Assembly: GCA_963761705.1 (NCBI GenBank)
Contig: CAVXHK010000001.1
Location: 1,178,001 to 1,242,000, forward strand
Direction: 5' to 3'
Source of the DNA: CAVVKW01 sp963761705
GTDB taxonomy: Bacteria; Verrucomicrobiota; Verrucomicrobiia; Chthoniobacterales; JAATET01
Length of the DNA: 64,000 nt
This document shows, one piece after another, positions 43,142-52,012 of the stretch; position 1 is the stretch's first letter, and every line of letters starts with the position of its first letter. The notes beneath the pieces were generated by a model that made no database searches, was not told the DNA's origin, and worked only from the letters and a program-made list of their open reading frames with translations. The translations under genes and the position numbers were made by a program.

Positions 43142-43561
43142 ATGGAAACTACACTGATTCTTCTCAAGCCGGACTGCGTGACCAAGGGTCATTGTGGTGA
43201 AGTCATCAAGCGACTGGAGACCGCGGGGTTCAAGATCCGGGGTTGCAAAATGATGGCGCTGGGAGCGCCGATTCTGCGTGAGCATTACGCTCACATCGCG
43301 GGAAAACCGTTTTTTCCGGAGGTCGAGACGTTCATGCAATCGAGCCCCGTCATCGCGCTGGCACTCGAGGGTGACAAGGTGATCGAGAAGGTGCGGGACC
43401 TGCTCGGGCCGACGGACTCGCAGGCGGCGGCTCCGGGGACAATCCGAGGCGATCTGGGCGTCGATAAGATGGTGAACGTCTGCCACGCGTCGGACTCGAC
43501 CGAGGCGGCAGCGGTTGAATTGAAGCGTTTCTTCGCGGACGGCGAGTTGCTCGACTGGTAG
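43142..43561 (+). CDS. ndk: nucleoside diphosphate kinase
   Basis: The 139-residue enzyme transfers the gamma-phosphate of ATP to other nucleoside diphosphates through a phospho-His. It begins METTLILLKPDCVTKGHCG, has the nucleotide-binding segment GTIRGDLGVDK and the active-site His in MVNVCHASDS. Length is standard. The CDF gene starts 13 bases after its stop, so they are co-transcribed. No ribosome-binding site is visible because a hairpin and T-tract lie right before the ATG. Confidence 0.96.
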   Translation: METTLILLKPDCVTKGHCGEVIKRLETAGFKIRGCKMMALGAPILREHYAHIAGKPFFPEVETFMQSSPVIALALEGDKVIEKVRDLLGPTDSQAAAPGTIRGDLGVDKMVNVCHASDSTEAAAVELKRFFADGELLDW

Positions 43562-43574
43562 GGTGTTTGGTGGG

Positions 43575-44465
43575 ATGAGCGGGCACCACCACGATCACGG
43601 TCCGCAGAATTACAACCGCGCGTTTGCCATCGGCGTCGGGCTGAACACGGCCTACATCGTCGTCGAAGTGGCGATCGGGATCGGGATCGATTCCGTCGCG
43701 CTGCTGGCGGATGCGGGGCATAACGCGAGCGACGTCCTGAGTCTGCTGCTCGCGTGGGGTGCCGCGGCGATGTCCGGGAGTGCTCCGACGACGCGGCGGA
43801 CTTACGGACTGCGGCGGACTTCGATCCTGGCGTCGCTGGCGAACGCGATCCTGCTGCTGCTGGCGATCGGCGCAATCGGGTGGGAGGCAGTGCGGCGATT
43901 CGGCGAGGATGTGGCGGTGCAGGGGGGGACGATGGCGGTGGTGGCGGGTGTCGGGATTGTGGTGAACGGAGCAACGGCGTGGCTTTTCGCGAAGGGGCGC
44001 GAGCGGGACATTAACATTCGCGGGGCTTATCTGCACATGGCGGCAGACGCCGCGGTGTCGGCTGGGGTGATGGTGGCTGGGATTGCGATCGCGCTGACGG
44101 GGCTGGATTGGATCGATCCGCTCGTGAGTTTGGGTATCGTGGCCGTGATCGCGGTCGGGACGTGGGGGTTGCTGCGGGACTCGGTGAATCTGGCGATCGA
44201 CGCGGTCCCGGAAGGAATCGATCCGGAAGCGGTGCGGGCGTTTCTGGCTGGGCAGGCGCGGGTGATCAACGTGCACGATCTGCACATTTGGGCGATGAGC
44301 ACGACGGAGACGGCGCTCACGGCGCACGTGGTGCGGGAGTCGGGCGAGGATGATTTTGCGACGCGGATGGGACGTGAGCTTCACGATCGATTTGAGATCG
44401 CGCACGTGACAATTCAGGTCGAGACGCACGGGACCGACTGCCGCGGTTGTGAGGTGCGTGCGTAG
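43575..44465 (+). CDS. cation diffusion facilitator (CzcD-type zinc/heavy-metal exporter)
   Basis: The 296-residue protein starts MSGHHHDHGPQNYNRAFAIG, with a His-rich metal-binding N-terminus, followed by six membrane helices. The intramembrane zinc site residues are in ADAGHNASDVLSL (helix II) and HMAADAAVSAGVM (helix V), and a C-terminal metal-binding domain follows (INVHDLHIWAMSTTETALTA). CDF proteins export Zn2+, Co2+ or similar ions in exchange for protons. The start at 43575 is taken over a GTG at 43563. It overlaps the next gene by 17 bases. Confidence 0.93.
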   Translation: MSGHHHDHGPQNYNRAFAIGVGLNTAYIVVEVAIGIGIDSVALLADAGHNASDVLSLLLAWGAAAMSGSAPTTRRTYGLRRTSILASLANAILLLLAIGAIGWEAVRRFGEDVAVQGGTMAVVAGVGIVVNGATAWLFAKGRERDINIRGAYLHMAADAAVSAGVMVAGIAIALTGLDWIDPLVSLGIVAVIAVGTWGLLRDSVNLAIDAVPEGIDPEAVRAFLAGQARVINVHDLHIWAMSTTETALTAHVVRESGEDDFATRMGRELHDRFEIAHVTIQVETHGTDCRGCEVRA

Positions 44466-45432
44466 GATTGCCCGGTGGACGCTCGGACTCGCGGCGGCCG
44501 GGTCGCTTTTCTTCGCAGCGGTGGCTTTCTGGCCGCTGAATCCGGATGAATTGGTGCTCACGTCGGAGCCGGTGGAAGATTACGCCGAGGCGCGGCGGCA
44601 GATCGACGAGCTGATCGCGCGACCGCTCGGCGAGGTGCGCGAGGCGTGCCGGGGGCGGGTGCTGGACCATGGCCGCAAGGTCGGAACGGCGGTTGTGCTG
44701 CTCCACGGGTTGACGAATTGCCCCAAGCAGTTCGCTGCCTTCGGCCAGCTTGCGCACGAGGCCGGGGCGAACGTGCTCATCCCGCGCACGCCGTATCATG
44801 GCTACGCCGATCGGATGACGCGTGACCTCGAGTTGCTCGACGCGCAGGGCATGCTGGATAACGCCAATCGGGCGGTTGATCTCGCGCGCGGTCTGGGCGA
44901 GCGCGTGGTCGTGGTCGGGTTGTCCGTCAACGGGGTGACCGCCGCGTGGTTGGCGCAGAAGCGGAGTGACGTCGACGAGGTGGTGCTCATGGCGCCGTTT
45001 TTCGCGCCGAAAGGTGTGGGCCGGGATTGGGTCGCCCCATTGGCACGACTCCTTTACCGGTTACCAAATTTGTTCGTTTGGTGGGATCCCGTGGCGAAAG
45101 AGCGGCTGGAGGGAAGCGACGTGAGCTACCCGCAATTCTCGACTCACGCGATCGCGCAAGTCATGCGGATGGGGCTGGACGTTTTCACGGATGCCGACGC
45201 GGCGAAGCCCAAAGCGGGCCGCGCGGTCGTGATGACATCGGCGGCGGACGCAGCGATCAATCTCGGGATGGTGGCCGACTTGGCGGCGACGTGGCGGGAG
45301 CGAGGTGAGCCGGTGGAGATGGAGGAATTTTCCCTCGAACTCGGCGTGCCGCATGACTCGGTCGATCCGTTGCAACCGGGAGCGCGGATCGAGGTGGTTT
45401 ACCCGGCGCTTCTCGAGCAAATTGGGCTGTGA
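44449..45432 (+). CDS. membrane-anchored alpha/beta hydrolase
   Basis: The 327-residue protein has an N-terminal anchor or signal helix (residues 8-28) and an alpha/beta hydrolase domain: AVVLLHGLTNCPKQFAAFG, the nucleophile Ser in VVVGLSVNGVTAAWLA, and a late His in LGVPHDSVDP. The Asp of the triad is probably in MTSAADAAINLG. Substrate unknown; carboxylesterase-like. It begins at a GTG within the end of the CDF gene (17-base overlap), which suggests translational coupling. Confidence 0.82.
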   Translation: MRCVRRIARWTLGLAAAGSLFFAAVAFWPLNPDELVLTSEPVEDYAEARRQIDELIARPLGEVREACRGRVLDHGRKVGTAVVLLHGLTNCPKQFAAFGQLAHEAGANVLIPRTPYHGYADRMTRDLELLDAQGMLDNANRAVDLARGLGERVVVVGLSVNGVTAAWLAQKRSDVDEVVLMAPFFAPKGVGRDWVAPLARLLYRLPNLFVWWDPVAKERLEGSDVSYPQFSTHAIAQVMRMGLDVFTDADAAKPKAGRAVVMTSAADAAINLGMVADLAATWRERGEPVEMEEFSLELGVPHDSVDPLQPGARIEVVYPALLEQIGL

Positions 45433-45455
45433 GCTGGTCTTGAACGGGAAGCAAA

Positions 45456-46233
45456 GTGAGCAGGTCGACGGGACCGATCAGCTCCGCGACTCCGACGGCG
45501 AGAGGAGCCAACGGACGGGGGACGAGTCGTTGGGTGGGCGGTATCTTCCTGGCCTTCGGGCTGATCTTCCTGTTTGGTTTCACCGGGCCGAAGGTCCTCC
45601 GGGCTTGGTCGTCGCAGGATTGGGTTGAAGTCCCCGGCGTGATCATCTCCAGCGCAGTCGAGACGCACTCCGGGTCGGACGGCGCGACGCACAGCGTCAA
45701 CATCGCTCACCGCTACGACTGGGAGGGGCGCGAGTATCAGTCGAACCGCTTCGACGTCTTCGAAGGTTCTTCGAGCGGGTACGCGGGGAAAGCCGAGATC
45801 GTGAGAGAATATACGCCGGGTGATGAGGCTGTGTGTTTCGCGAATCCCCAGCTGCCGGGTGACCGTCGAGTCGGGCGAGCCGAGGGTGGGTCGGTCGCTG
45901 CGGATCGCGTGGGAACTTCGGGGGGCGGTCGGCCGCTTGAAGCGGTTGGTTTTTTACCTCGAAGGTGCTGAGGAGGCCACCTATCGGCGGGGGACGACGA
46001 CCACGACGGATCGGCACGTCTTCGCCCGCATCCCGGTCGCGGAGCGAACGAGGACCATCGAAATGTACGCGGGCCGTGGGGAGGTCGCGCTGCCGGACGG
46101 GGTGATGCCAACTTTCGACGGCGGCAACAACCGGATCGTCTGGAAGTTGCGGGTCAGCGGGACGATCTCCCTCTGGCCCGACGTGCGGGAAGAATACGAA
46201 CTCCGGGTCCGCCCGCCGGGAGGAACGCGATGA
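45456..46233 (+). pseudogene. DUF3592-type membrane protein, internally deleted and frameshifted
   Basis: The first frame (from 45456) gives a membrane helix (GGIFLAFGLIFLFGF) and a DUF3592 domain (DWVEVPGVIISSAVETHS, HRYDWEGREYQSNRFDVF, EYTPGDEAVCFANP). The normal second membrane helix and linker are missing; at about 45850 the coding sense moves to the next frame, which gives the usual C-terminal domain (RIAWELRGAVGRLKRLVFYL, EEATYRRGTTTTTD) ending at 46233. So an internal stretch has been lost and the frame shifted. Function of the family is unknown. Confidence 0.6.
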
Positions 46234-46667
46234 CGGGGGGCGAGTTGGTGTCGGTCCTGCTCGAACGGACGAATTTTCGGCCCGGGGAGGCGATCCGCGG
46301 GCGAGCCTTCTGGCCCGTTTCCGGTGGCTCGGAGGAAGTGTCGGTGCGGCTCTGTTGGCAGACGGAAGGAAAAGGAGGACGTGACTCCGAGACGGTTGGG
46401 GTCGTCGTGCCCGATGGCGGGGGCGCCGGGGGAGAGGGAGCTTTTACGATGATCGCGCCCGATGGTCCGTTCAGTTTCTCGGGGAAATTAATCTCGCTGA
46501 TCTGGTCGATCGAGGTCGTCGCGACACCCGGTGGATTTGCGCGGGCTGAGGTTACCCTCTCGCCCGATGGCGAGGAGATCGATTTGCGAAGAGACGATTG
46601 GATCCAGATGCCGACCGGGGGGAATTACCCCTGGATGGGTCGAAAAAACAAAAAAGAGGGCACTTGA
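46230..46667 (+). CDS. small arrestin-like beta protein, unknown function
   Basis: The 145-residue protein (VSVLLERTNFRPGEAIRGRA near the start, FSFSGKLISLIWSIEVVATP in the middle) has the strand pattern of arrestin/Spo0M-like sandwiches, which serve as protein-binding scaffolds. I infer the fold from pattern only. Its start overlaps the stop of the DUF3592 remnant by four bases and its stop overlaps the start of the ATPase gene, so the three form one operon. Confidence 0.6.
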   Translation: MTGGELVSVLLERTNFRPGEAIRGRAFWPVSGGSEEVSVRLCWQTEGKGGRDSETVGVVVPDGGGAGGEGAFTMIAPDGPFSFSGKLISLIWSIEVVATPGGFARAEVTLSPDGEEIDLRRDDWIQMPTGGNYPWMGRKNKKEGT

Positions 46668-47233
46668 GAGCGCGAGACAATCCGTTTCGGACAGATCGCG
46701 TTGAGTCACTTCGGTATCGATCCACGGGTTTTGCGTGGGAGGTCGTCGAGCGGCGGCTGGCATCGGTCGGCGGTTGGGGCGCAGTGGTTGGGCCAAGCGG
46801 GCGGGGGAAGACGACGTTGTTAGAGGATTGGTGCGAACGTCGTCGGGACCTGGGGAATCACGCGCTGGAGATCCGTCCGCGCGAGGGTCAGCGGCGCTTG
46901 ACCGCTGGAAAAGCCGGTGCGGTGCGAGCAGCGAAGAGCGGCTGGATTTTCCTCGATGGTGCGGAGCAATTGGGGTGGATCGGGTGGTTGGAGTTTCGTT
47001 GGCTCGCGAGAAACTGTCGGCGAGTGATCATCGCCGTTCACGCGCTGGGTCGTTTGCCAGTCGTCTGGGATTGCACGAGTTCGCACGGGCTACTGCGCGA
47101 CCTCGTCGCTGGTCTTGGTGAGGAATGCGCTGACGTCGAAGCACTCTGGACTCGGAGCGACGGCGACATTCGCGTGGGTCTTCGCGAACTGTACGATCGG
47201 GCGGCGGCTGGATCAGCCGCGACGAACGATTGA
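46664..47233 (+). CDS. P-loop ATPase of unknown function
   Basis: Starting at a TTG (46664) that overlaps the preceding stop (TTGA), the 189-residue protein reads LRARDNPFRTDRVESLRYRS, then the Walker A GPSGRGKTTLLEDW and a Walker B-like SGWIFLDGAEQLGW. A longer frame from an ATG at 46598 would overlap the previous gene and lacks homology. The single small P-loop domain resembles AAA/ABC-like ATPases without clear family. It may work with the two preceding genes. Confidence 0.62.
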   Translation: MRARDNPFRTDRVESLRYRSTGFAWEVVERRLASVGGWGAVVGPSGRGKTTLLEDWCERRRDLGNHALEIRPREGQRRLTAGKAGAVRAAKSGWIFLDGAEQLGWIGWLEFRWLARNCRRVIIAVHALGRLPVVWDCTSSHGLLRDLVAGLGEECADVEALWTRSDGDIRVGLRELYDRAAAGSAATND

Positions 47234-47381
47234 GCTCGGAGGGAGACCGAATCGATGGATTTTCACCCAACTCCCGCTTGCCAAGCGGGGCTGGCGTGTC
47301 GTACATGTATAAGAAATTCTAATGCAACAGACTTCCCTGACGTTCAAACGGCTTTTTGGAGCGCAAATTTGGCTAAAATCG

Positions 47382-47411
47382 TTGACGCGTTTGGACTGGC
47401 GCAAGTAACAC
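47382..47411 (+). promoter_or_regulatory. candidate promoter of the respiratory operon
   Basis: TTGACG (47382-47387) and TAACAC (47406-47411) are separated by 18 bases and lie 38 bases before the actE start, within a locally AT-richer part of the 215-base gap 47234-47448. The -35 is good; the -10 is weak. Confidence 0.3.
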
Positions 47412-47448
47412 GCTGGTTCGCGATTTTTAATCGTGGGCCGCTCCGGTA

Positions 47449-48138
47449 ATGCTCAAATACTTTTTCATTCTGTTCACCCTGGTCGTCGTGACGGTGGTCG
47501 CTGTGGCCGGATTCCGGGGGCAGCATTCTTCGAACCGTCCGATCGAACTGTTTCCGGACATGGATCATCAGCCCAAGGTGAAAGCTCAGAAACCGAGTGA
47601 GTTTTACGCGGATGGTGCCGGAACGCGGGTGCCGGTTGATGGCACGGTACCGATTGGTTACTCGATGCCCCTTGAGGCCGGCGATCAGTCCGAAGCGCAG
47701 GCTGCGGTGGGTCCTTACAAAGCGATTCGCTTCGGCAAGGCTCCCGATTATTTCGACACCGGGAAATTTGGCGACCAGTGGGGGACCGGCATCCCGTTTG
47801 AGGTCACCCCGGAGGTCATGGAGCGCGGCAAGCAGCGCTACGCGATCAGTTGTGCAGTCTGTCACGGAGCGACTGGTGCGGGCAACGGCATCACGTCCAA
47901 CTACGGCATTGTCGGCATCGCGAACTACCATCAGCAGAAGTTTCTGGAAATGGCGGACGGCGAGATCTTTAACACGATCACGCACGGCAAGAACACGATG
48001 ATGGGTTACGGCTACAACATTCAGGTCGCTGACCGCTGGGCGATCGTCGCCTACGTTCGCGCCTTGCAGCGCGCCTACGTTGGCACCATTGCCGACGTCC
48101 CGGAAGGCGATCGCGCCAAACTTGAATCTCAGGAATAA
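47449..48138 (+). CDS. actE: alternative complex III subunit ActE (mono-heme cytochrome c)
   Basis: The 229-residue protein has an N-terminal membrane helix (residues 3-22), the ActE region NRPIELFPDMDHQPKVKAQK, PVDGTVPIGY and a cytochrome c domain with one heme motif CAVCH and a probable axial Met in the NTMMGYGYNIQ region. Alternative complex III oxidises quinol and passes electrons to c-type cytochromes or directly to the oxidase, replacing bc1. It is first in the operon here; actA-actD, which normally precede it, are not in the window. The next gene starts 4 bases later. Confidence 0.9.
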   Translation: MLKYFFILFTLVVVTVVAVAGFRGQHSSNRPIELFPDMDHQPKVKAQKPSEFYADGAGTRVPVDGTVPIGYSMPLEAGDQSEAQAAVGPYKAIRFGKAPDYFDTGKFGDQWGTGIPFEVTPEVMERGKQRYAISCAVCHGATGAGNGITSNYGIVGIANYHQQKFLEMADGEIFNTITHGKNTMMGYGYNIQVADRWAIVAYVRALQRAYVGTIADVPEGDRAKLESQE

Positions 48139-48142
48139 CCGA

Positions 48143-49366
48143 ATGTCCGCATCTCTGGAAACCGCCCACCACGCGCACGCGCCTGCGAAGATCCCTCCCG
48201 CTGAGACGTTCGATTACAAACACGTCGGCGGGAAATTCATCGTGCTCGGGCTCGTCGGCGGACTGGCCTTGCTCGCGAGTTTCGTTTGGGGATTTTTCCA
48301 GCCCGAGCAGTTCGCGTTTTCCTACCTCTTCGGGTTCTATTTTTTCTTCACGATCTGCATGGGCGGCATGTTCTGGACACTCGTCCACCACGCGGTCGAT
48401 GCCGAATGGTCGGTCGTCGTCCGACGACAAATGGAAAATATCGGGAGCCTGCTCCTTTTCGTCGGATTGCTCTTCATTCCGATGGTCTTCGTCAAGGACT
48501 ACCTCTGGCATTGGATGACTCTGGACCCAGCGGAGCATCCGCTGCTTGCCTACAAGCTTCCCTACCTCACGGAGCCCTTCTTCTGGGCACGGTGCGTGTT
48601 CTATTTTGGCGGTTTTGCGCTGGCGACCTATCTGCTACGCAGCTTTTCGATCAAGCAGGACGCGAGCGGTGACCCGAAATACACGGTTTGGAACCGCAAG
48701 CTGACCTTCGCGAGTCTCCCTTTCTTCGCCGTGGCGCTCACGTTCGCCGCGATCGATTACCTCATGGGGCTGAACTACGAATGGTTCTCGACCATGTGGG
48801 GTGTCTACGTGTTTGCGGGGAGCGCATTAAGCTCCATGTGCGTGCTGGTTCTCATCATCACGGCGCTGCGGAGCGCGGGTTATCTCGAGGGCGTTGTCAC
48901 GCTGGAGCACTACCACATCATGGGAAAGCTCATGTTCGCGTTCACGGTCTTCTGGGCCTACATCGGCTTCAGCCAATACATGCTCATCTGGTACGCGAAC
49001 ATTCCCGAGGAGACGATCTGGTTCCTTCGGCGTAACACCGAGTCTTGGTGGTATTTGAGCCAGTTTATGGTCGTGGGCCATTTTTTCATTCCGTTCCTGC
49101 TCTTGCTGCCGCAGCCGCTCAAGCGGAAGCCACTTTACCTCTGCGGGATGGCGGTTTGGATTCTCATCATGCACTTCATGGACGTGTACGTGATCATCCT
49201 GCCGGAGCTGCACCAGTCCGGAGTGTCAATTCACGTGCTCGACATTCTCTGTCCGTTGGGGATTGGCTGCCTGCTGGCCGCGGTCTTTCTGAAGCGTCTC
49301 GGCGACTCGTCCCTGTTCCCGGCGAAGGATCCGCGCCTGGCTCTCTCGATCAAACTCAAGAATTGA
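48143..49366 (+). CDS. actF: alternative complex III subunit ActF
   Basis: The 407-residue integral membrane protein has about ten helices and the ActF pattern (FYFFFTICMGGMFWTLVHHA, IDYLMGLNYEWFSTMWGVYV, LEHYHIMGKLMFAFTVFWAY). ActF is a NrfD-like membrane subunit related to ActC that contacts the quinol site and, in structures of the supercomplex, the oxidase. The ATG at 48143 is used. Its stop overlaps the next start (TGATG). Confidence 0.92.
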   Translation: MSASLETAHHAHAPAKIPPAETFDYKHVGGKFIVLGLVGGLALLASFVWGFFQPEQFAFSYLFGFYFFFTICMGGMFWTLVHHAVDAEWSVVVRRQMENIGSLLLFVGLLFIPMVFVKDYLWHWMTLDPAEHPLLAYKLPYLTEPFFWARCVFYFGGFALATYLLRSFSIKQDASGDPKYTVWNRKLTFASLPFFAVALTFAAIDYLMGLNYEWFSTMWGVYVFAGSALSSMCVLVLIITALRSAGYLEGVVTLEHYHIMGKLMFAFTVFWAYIGFSQYMLIWYANIPEETIWFLRRNTESWWYLSQFMVVGHFFIPFLLLLPQPLKRKPLYLCGMAVWILIMHFMDVYVIILPELHQSGVSIHVLDILCPLGIGCLLAAVFLKRLGDSSLFPAKDPRLALSIKLKN

Positions 49367-49900
49367 TGTCCGCTCCGCACTCAACCGAAACTGTTCCCGC
49401 CAAGTCCGCGTGGCCGATGTTCATCGGAGCGCTCATCATGATCAGCGTTTTTCTCGTGATTGCACTGCTTCTGCGCGTGGCTGCGCCTTCCGGCGCAACG
49501 GATGAGATCGAGAGGGCAGAGATCCGCCGGACGAACCTTGCGGACTTGAACGAAGCTGATCAGGTGGAACTCACGACTTTCGGTTGGGTTGATCGCGAGA
49601 AAGGCACCGTTCGCATTCCAATCGAGGCAGCGATGAGAAAAGAAATCGCTGCGCTAAATTCCAAGGAGCCACGTCCGGCGTATCCGATCGCGACACCCGT
49701 TCCGCAAATTCCCGAGGTCACGGAAGTGGATGCGGAACAATCGGCCACGGATGAGCAAGGCGACGCCGCGGGGGAATCCGCCACCGATGCCGGGCAAGAA
49801 AGAACCTCTGATGAGGCCGCGCCTGAGGCGACGCCGGGAGCTTCCCGGGGCTGTTCCGGCAGAGAGTGCGACGCCAGCTCCGACCAACGATCAACCATGA
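49366..49900 (+). CDS. small single-helix membrane protein of the respiratory operon (probable frameshift near its end)
   Basis: The product begins MSAPHSTETVPAKSAWPMFI with one membrane helix (about residues 15-41) and a conserved-looking segment FGWVDREKGTVRIPIEAAM, then a long Pro/Ala/Glu/Thr linker. As given, the frame runs on into the CcoN-like gene. After about 49838 the composition turns Cys/Arg/Ser-rich, while the next frame continues the linker style (LPGAVPAESATPAPTNDQP) and stops at 49900, overlapping the ATG at 49897 by four bases. One extra G in the GGG at about 49836-49838 explains this. I therefore treat it as a separate gene of about 177 codons. Confidence 0.6.
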
Positions 49901-51369
49901 CCGCAGGCCCGACCACCGCCCATCCCACGACGACCCCGGGTCAGCTTTCGCTCAGTGAGCGGGCGCTGATCGATCAATCAACTCGTTTTCCCGTCCTTCT
50001 TTTTCTGGGCTTGGGAGTGTCTTGGCTGGTGGTCGGATCTTTTCTCGCGACGTTGGCGGCTTTTGAACTCCTGCTGCCGACTTGGTTCGACTTCGTTGGA
50101 TTTCTGAGCTTCGGTCGCGTGCAGCCAGCCGCGATCAACGCGCTCGTTTATGGTTGGGCTTCCCAGGCCGGCATCGGTTTGGGGATCTGGCTGACCGCCC
50201 GTCTTTGCCAAGCCTCGCTTCGTCACAGCACGCTGCTCGTCTGCAGCGCGTTGGTCTGGAATCTGGCGGTCATGATCGGCGTCTTGGCCATCCTCTCGGG
50301 AGCTGGCACTTCACTGGCCGTGTTTGACATGCCGGGCTTCGTGAGTCCGATTCTGCTGCTGGCCTACGGACTCATGGGAGCTTGGGCCTTTGTGATGTTT
50401 CGCTTCCGTCGGCCGGGTGCCGTTTACGTCTCCATGTGGTATCTGCTCGCGGCGTTCCTCATCTTCCCGTGGCTCTACGCGACGGCTAGTGTCCTCCTCG
50501 TGTGGTTTCCGGTTGCGGGTTCCGCAACGGGACCGATCCACGCTTGGTTCGCCAATGGGGTAATCGGCCTTTGGCTGGTGCCGATTGCATTGGGTTTGAT
50601 CTACTACTTCATCCCGCGGTCAGCCGGCCGTCCGATCTACAGTTACGGACTCGCGACTTTTGGTTTCTGGAGTCTGCTTCTCCTGACCGGCTGGAGCGGA
50701 ATGGCCCGGTTGATCGGAGGCCCGGTGCCCGTCTGGATGGTGACCACCGGAGTTGTCGCGACGGTGCTCCTGTTGATTCCGATGATCGCCGTCGCGACGA
50801 ACCTACGGCTCACGGTTGTCGAATCACCGGCGGGTGACGGGACTGGCTCGCTGGCGTTCTTCGTTGCGGCATTTAGCGCCTACGCGCTCCAGGTCACTCT
50901 CGAAGCACTCACCGTCTTTCCGTCCGCGAGCAGCGTTTTCCATTTCACGATGTTGGCACCCGCGCTCGACCATTTGCTGTTGGGGGGATTGGTGACGCTG
51001 ACTTTGATCGGCGGTATCTTCGCAATTGTCCCTGGGATCAGCGGCCGACCTCTCCCGTTCCCAATGCTGCGCTCGCTCATTTTGTGGTTAACCGTCACCG
51101 CTCTTGGAACGATCATCACCGCCGGGCTATTTGGTGGGATGACCCAAGGATTTTCGATGCGTGATTCGGAAGTGACGTTCATCTACAGCGTTCGGTTTGC
51201 CGAGCCCTACCGGCTCATGGTCGCGGCGAGCGAGTTGCTCTTGCTCGCGGCAAACGCGATGTTAGCCGTTATCCTAGCTTGGGCAGCGATCCTGCCGATT
51301 GCATTTGCCGAACGCGCCGCGGGTCCGTCCCGGGGAGTTCAAGCAAAGCCGGAGGTCGTCACCGTATGA
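49897..51369 (+). CDS. CcoN-like heme-copper oxidase subunit I lacking nearly all metal-ligand histidines
   Basis: The 490-residue membrane protein has about 12 helices and aligns by eye to cbb3 oxidase subunit I over its whole length (YYFIPRSAGRPIYSYGLATF; GNLFxVP-type ending GGIFAIVPGISGRP). Ligand positions are changed: RPLHTNA reads QPAAINA, WYGHNAVG reads WFANGVIG, the HH of helix VII reads MARL, and of the HVH in helix X only the second His may remain (HFTMLAPALDHLLLGG). It should bind no CuB or heme b3 and probably no low-spin heme. It likely has a structural or redox-partner role next to ActF. The in-frame opening to 49366 is discussed under the preceding gene. Confidence 0.82.
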   Translation: MTAGPTTAHPTTTPGQLSLSERALIDQSTRFPVLLFLGLGVSWLVVGSFLATLAAFELLLPTWFDFVGFLSFGRVQPAAINALVYGWASQAGIGLGIWLTARLCQASLRHSTLLVCSALVWNLAVMIGVLAILSGAGTSLAVFDMPGFVSPILLLAYGLMGAWAFVMFRFRRPGAVYVSMWYLLAAFLIFPWLYATASVLLVWFPVAGSATGPIHAWFANGVIGLWLVPIALGLIYYFIPRSAGRPIYSYGLATFGFWSLLLLTGWSGMARLIGGPVPVWMVTTGVVATVLLLIPMIAVATNLRLTVVESPAGDGTGSLAFFVAAFSAYALQVTLEALTVFPSASSVFHFTMLAPALDHLLLGGLVTLTLIGGIFAIVPGISGRPLPFPMLRSLILWLTVTALGTIITAGLFGGMTQGFSMRDSEVTFIYSVRFAEPYRLMVAASELLLLAANAMLAVILAWAAILPIAFAERAAGPSRGVQAKPEVVTV

Positions 51370-51995
51370 ATAAACTCCCGCGCCTTTTCATCGGCATCTT
51401 CATTGTCTTCGGGTCCTCGTGGCTGGGAATTGTCGCTTACGCGGTCGTTTCGCTCGCGGACGTGCAACCTGAGACGTCCGAGGAAACGGGTGCCGTGGTG
51501 CCTCCACCTTGGCCGGGCACCGCAACTCTCGGTCAACACGTTTACGCGGCGAACGGTTGCGTGTATTGCCACAGCCAGCAGGTGCGACCATTGCCTTTGT
51601 TCACCGACATCACCCGTGGTCCCGGCCCCCGGCAGACGGTTCCGCGGGATTATTTGCGGACGACGATGCCGTTTCTCGGCGACAGCCGGATCGGTTCGGA
51701 CCTTTCGAATATCGGGCTGAAATCTGATGATCCGGCATGGTTTTACCAAGTGCTCTACGAACCAACTGTGGTGATGCCGGGATCCAACATGCCCGCTTAT
51801 CCGTATTTATTCAAGGAGCGGGAGATCGCGGGTGAACCAAGCGCTTTGGCGTTGAAGGTGAGCGGACCCGATCAACCGAAGCCAGGCTACGAGATCGTTC
51901 CGAAGGCGGAAGCCATCGATCTCGTCGGGTACATGATGTCGCTCAAGCGCGATTATCCTCTGCCCGAAGCGCCAACGCCGGCCGAAGAAGAATAA
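51366..51995 (+). CDS. ccoO: CcoO-like mono-heme cytochrome c subunit (cbb3 subunit II type)
   Basis: The 209-residue protein has an N-terminal membrane helix (residues 7-29) and a heme c motif in YAANGCVYCHSQQVRPLPL, the hallmark of CcoO, and a conserved SRIGSDLSNIGLK segment; the probable axial Met is in VVMPGSNMPAYPYL. In cbb3 oxidases CcoO passes electrons to subunit I. Its start overlaps the CcoN-like stop (ATGA). With no ligands in the subunit I partner, its electrons must go elsewhere. Confidence 0.88.
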   Translation: MNKLPRLFIGIFIVFGSSWLGIVAYAVVSLADVQPETSEETGAVVPPPWPGTATLGQHVYAANGCVYCHSQQVRPLPLFTDITRGPGPRQTVPRDYLRTTMPFLGDSRIGSDLSNIGLKSDDPAWFYQVLYEPTVVMPGSNMPAYPYLFKEREIAGEPSALALKVSGPDQPKPGYEIVPKAEAIDLVGYMMSLKRDYPLPEAPTPAEEE

Positions 51996-52012
51996 TCAAC
52001 GAACTGCGAACC

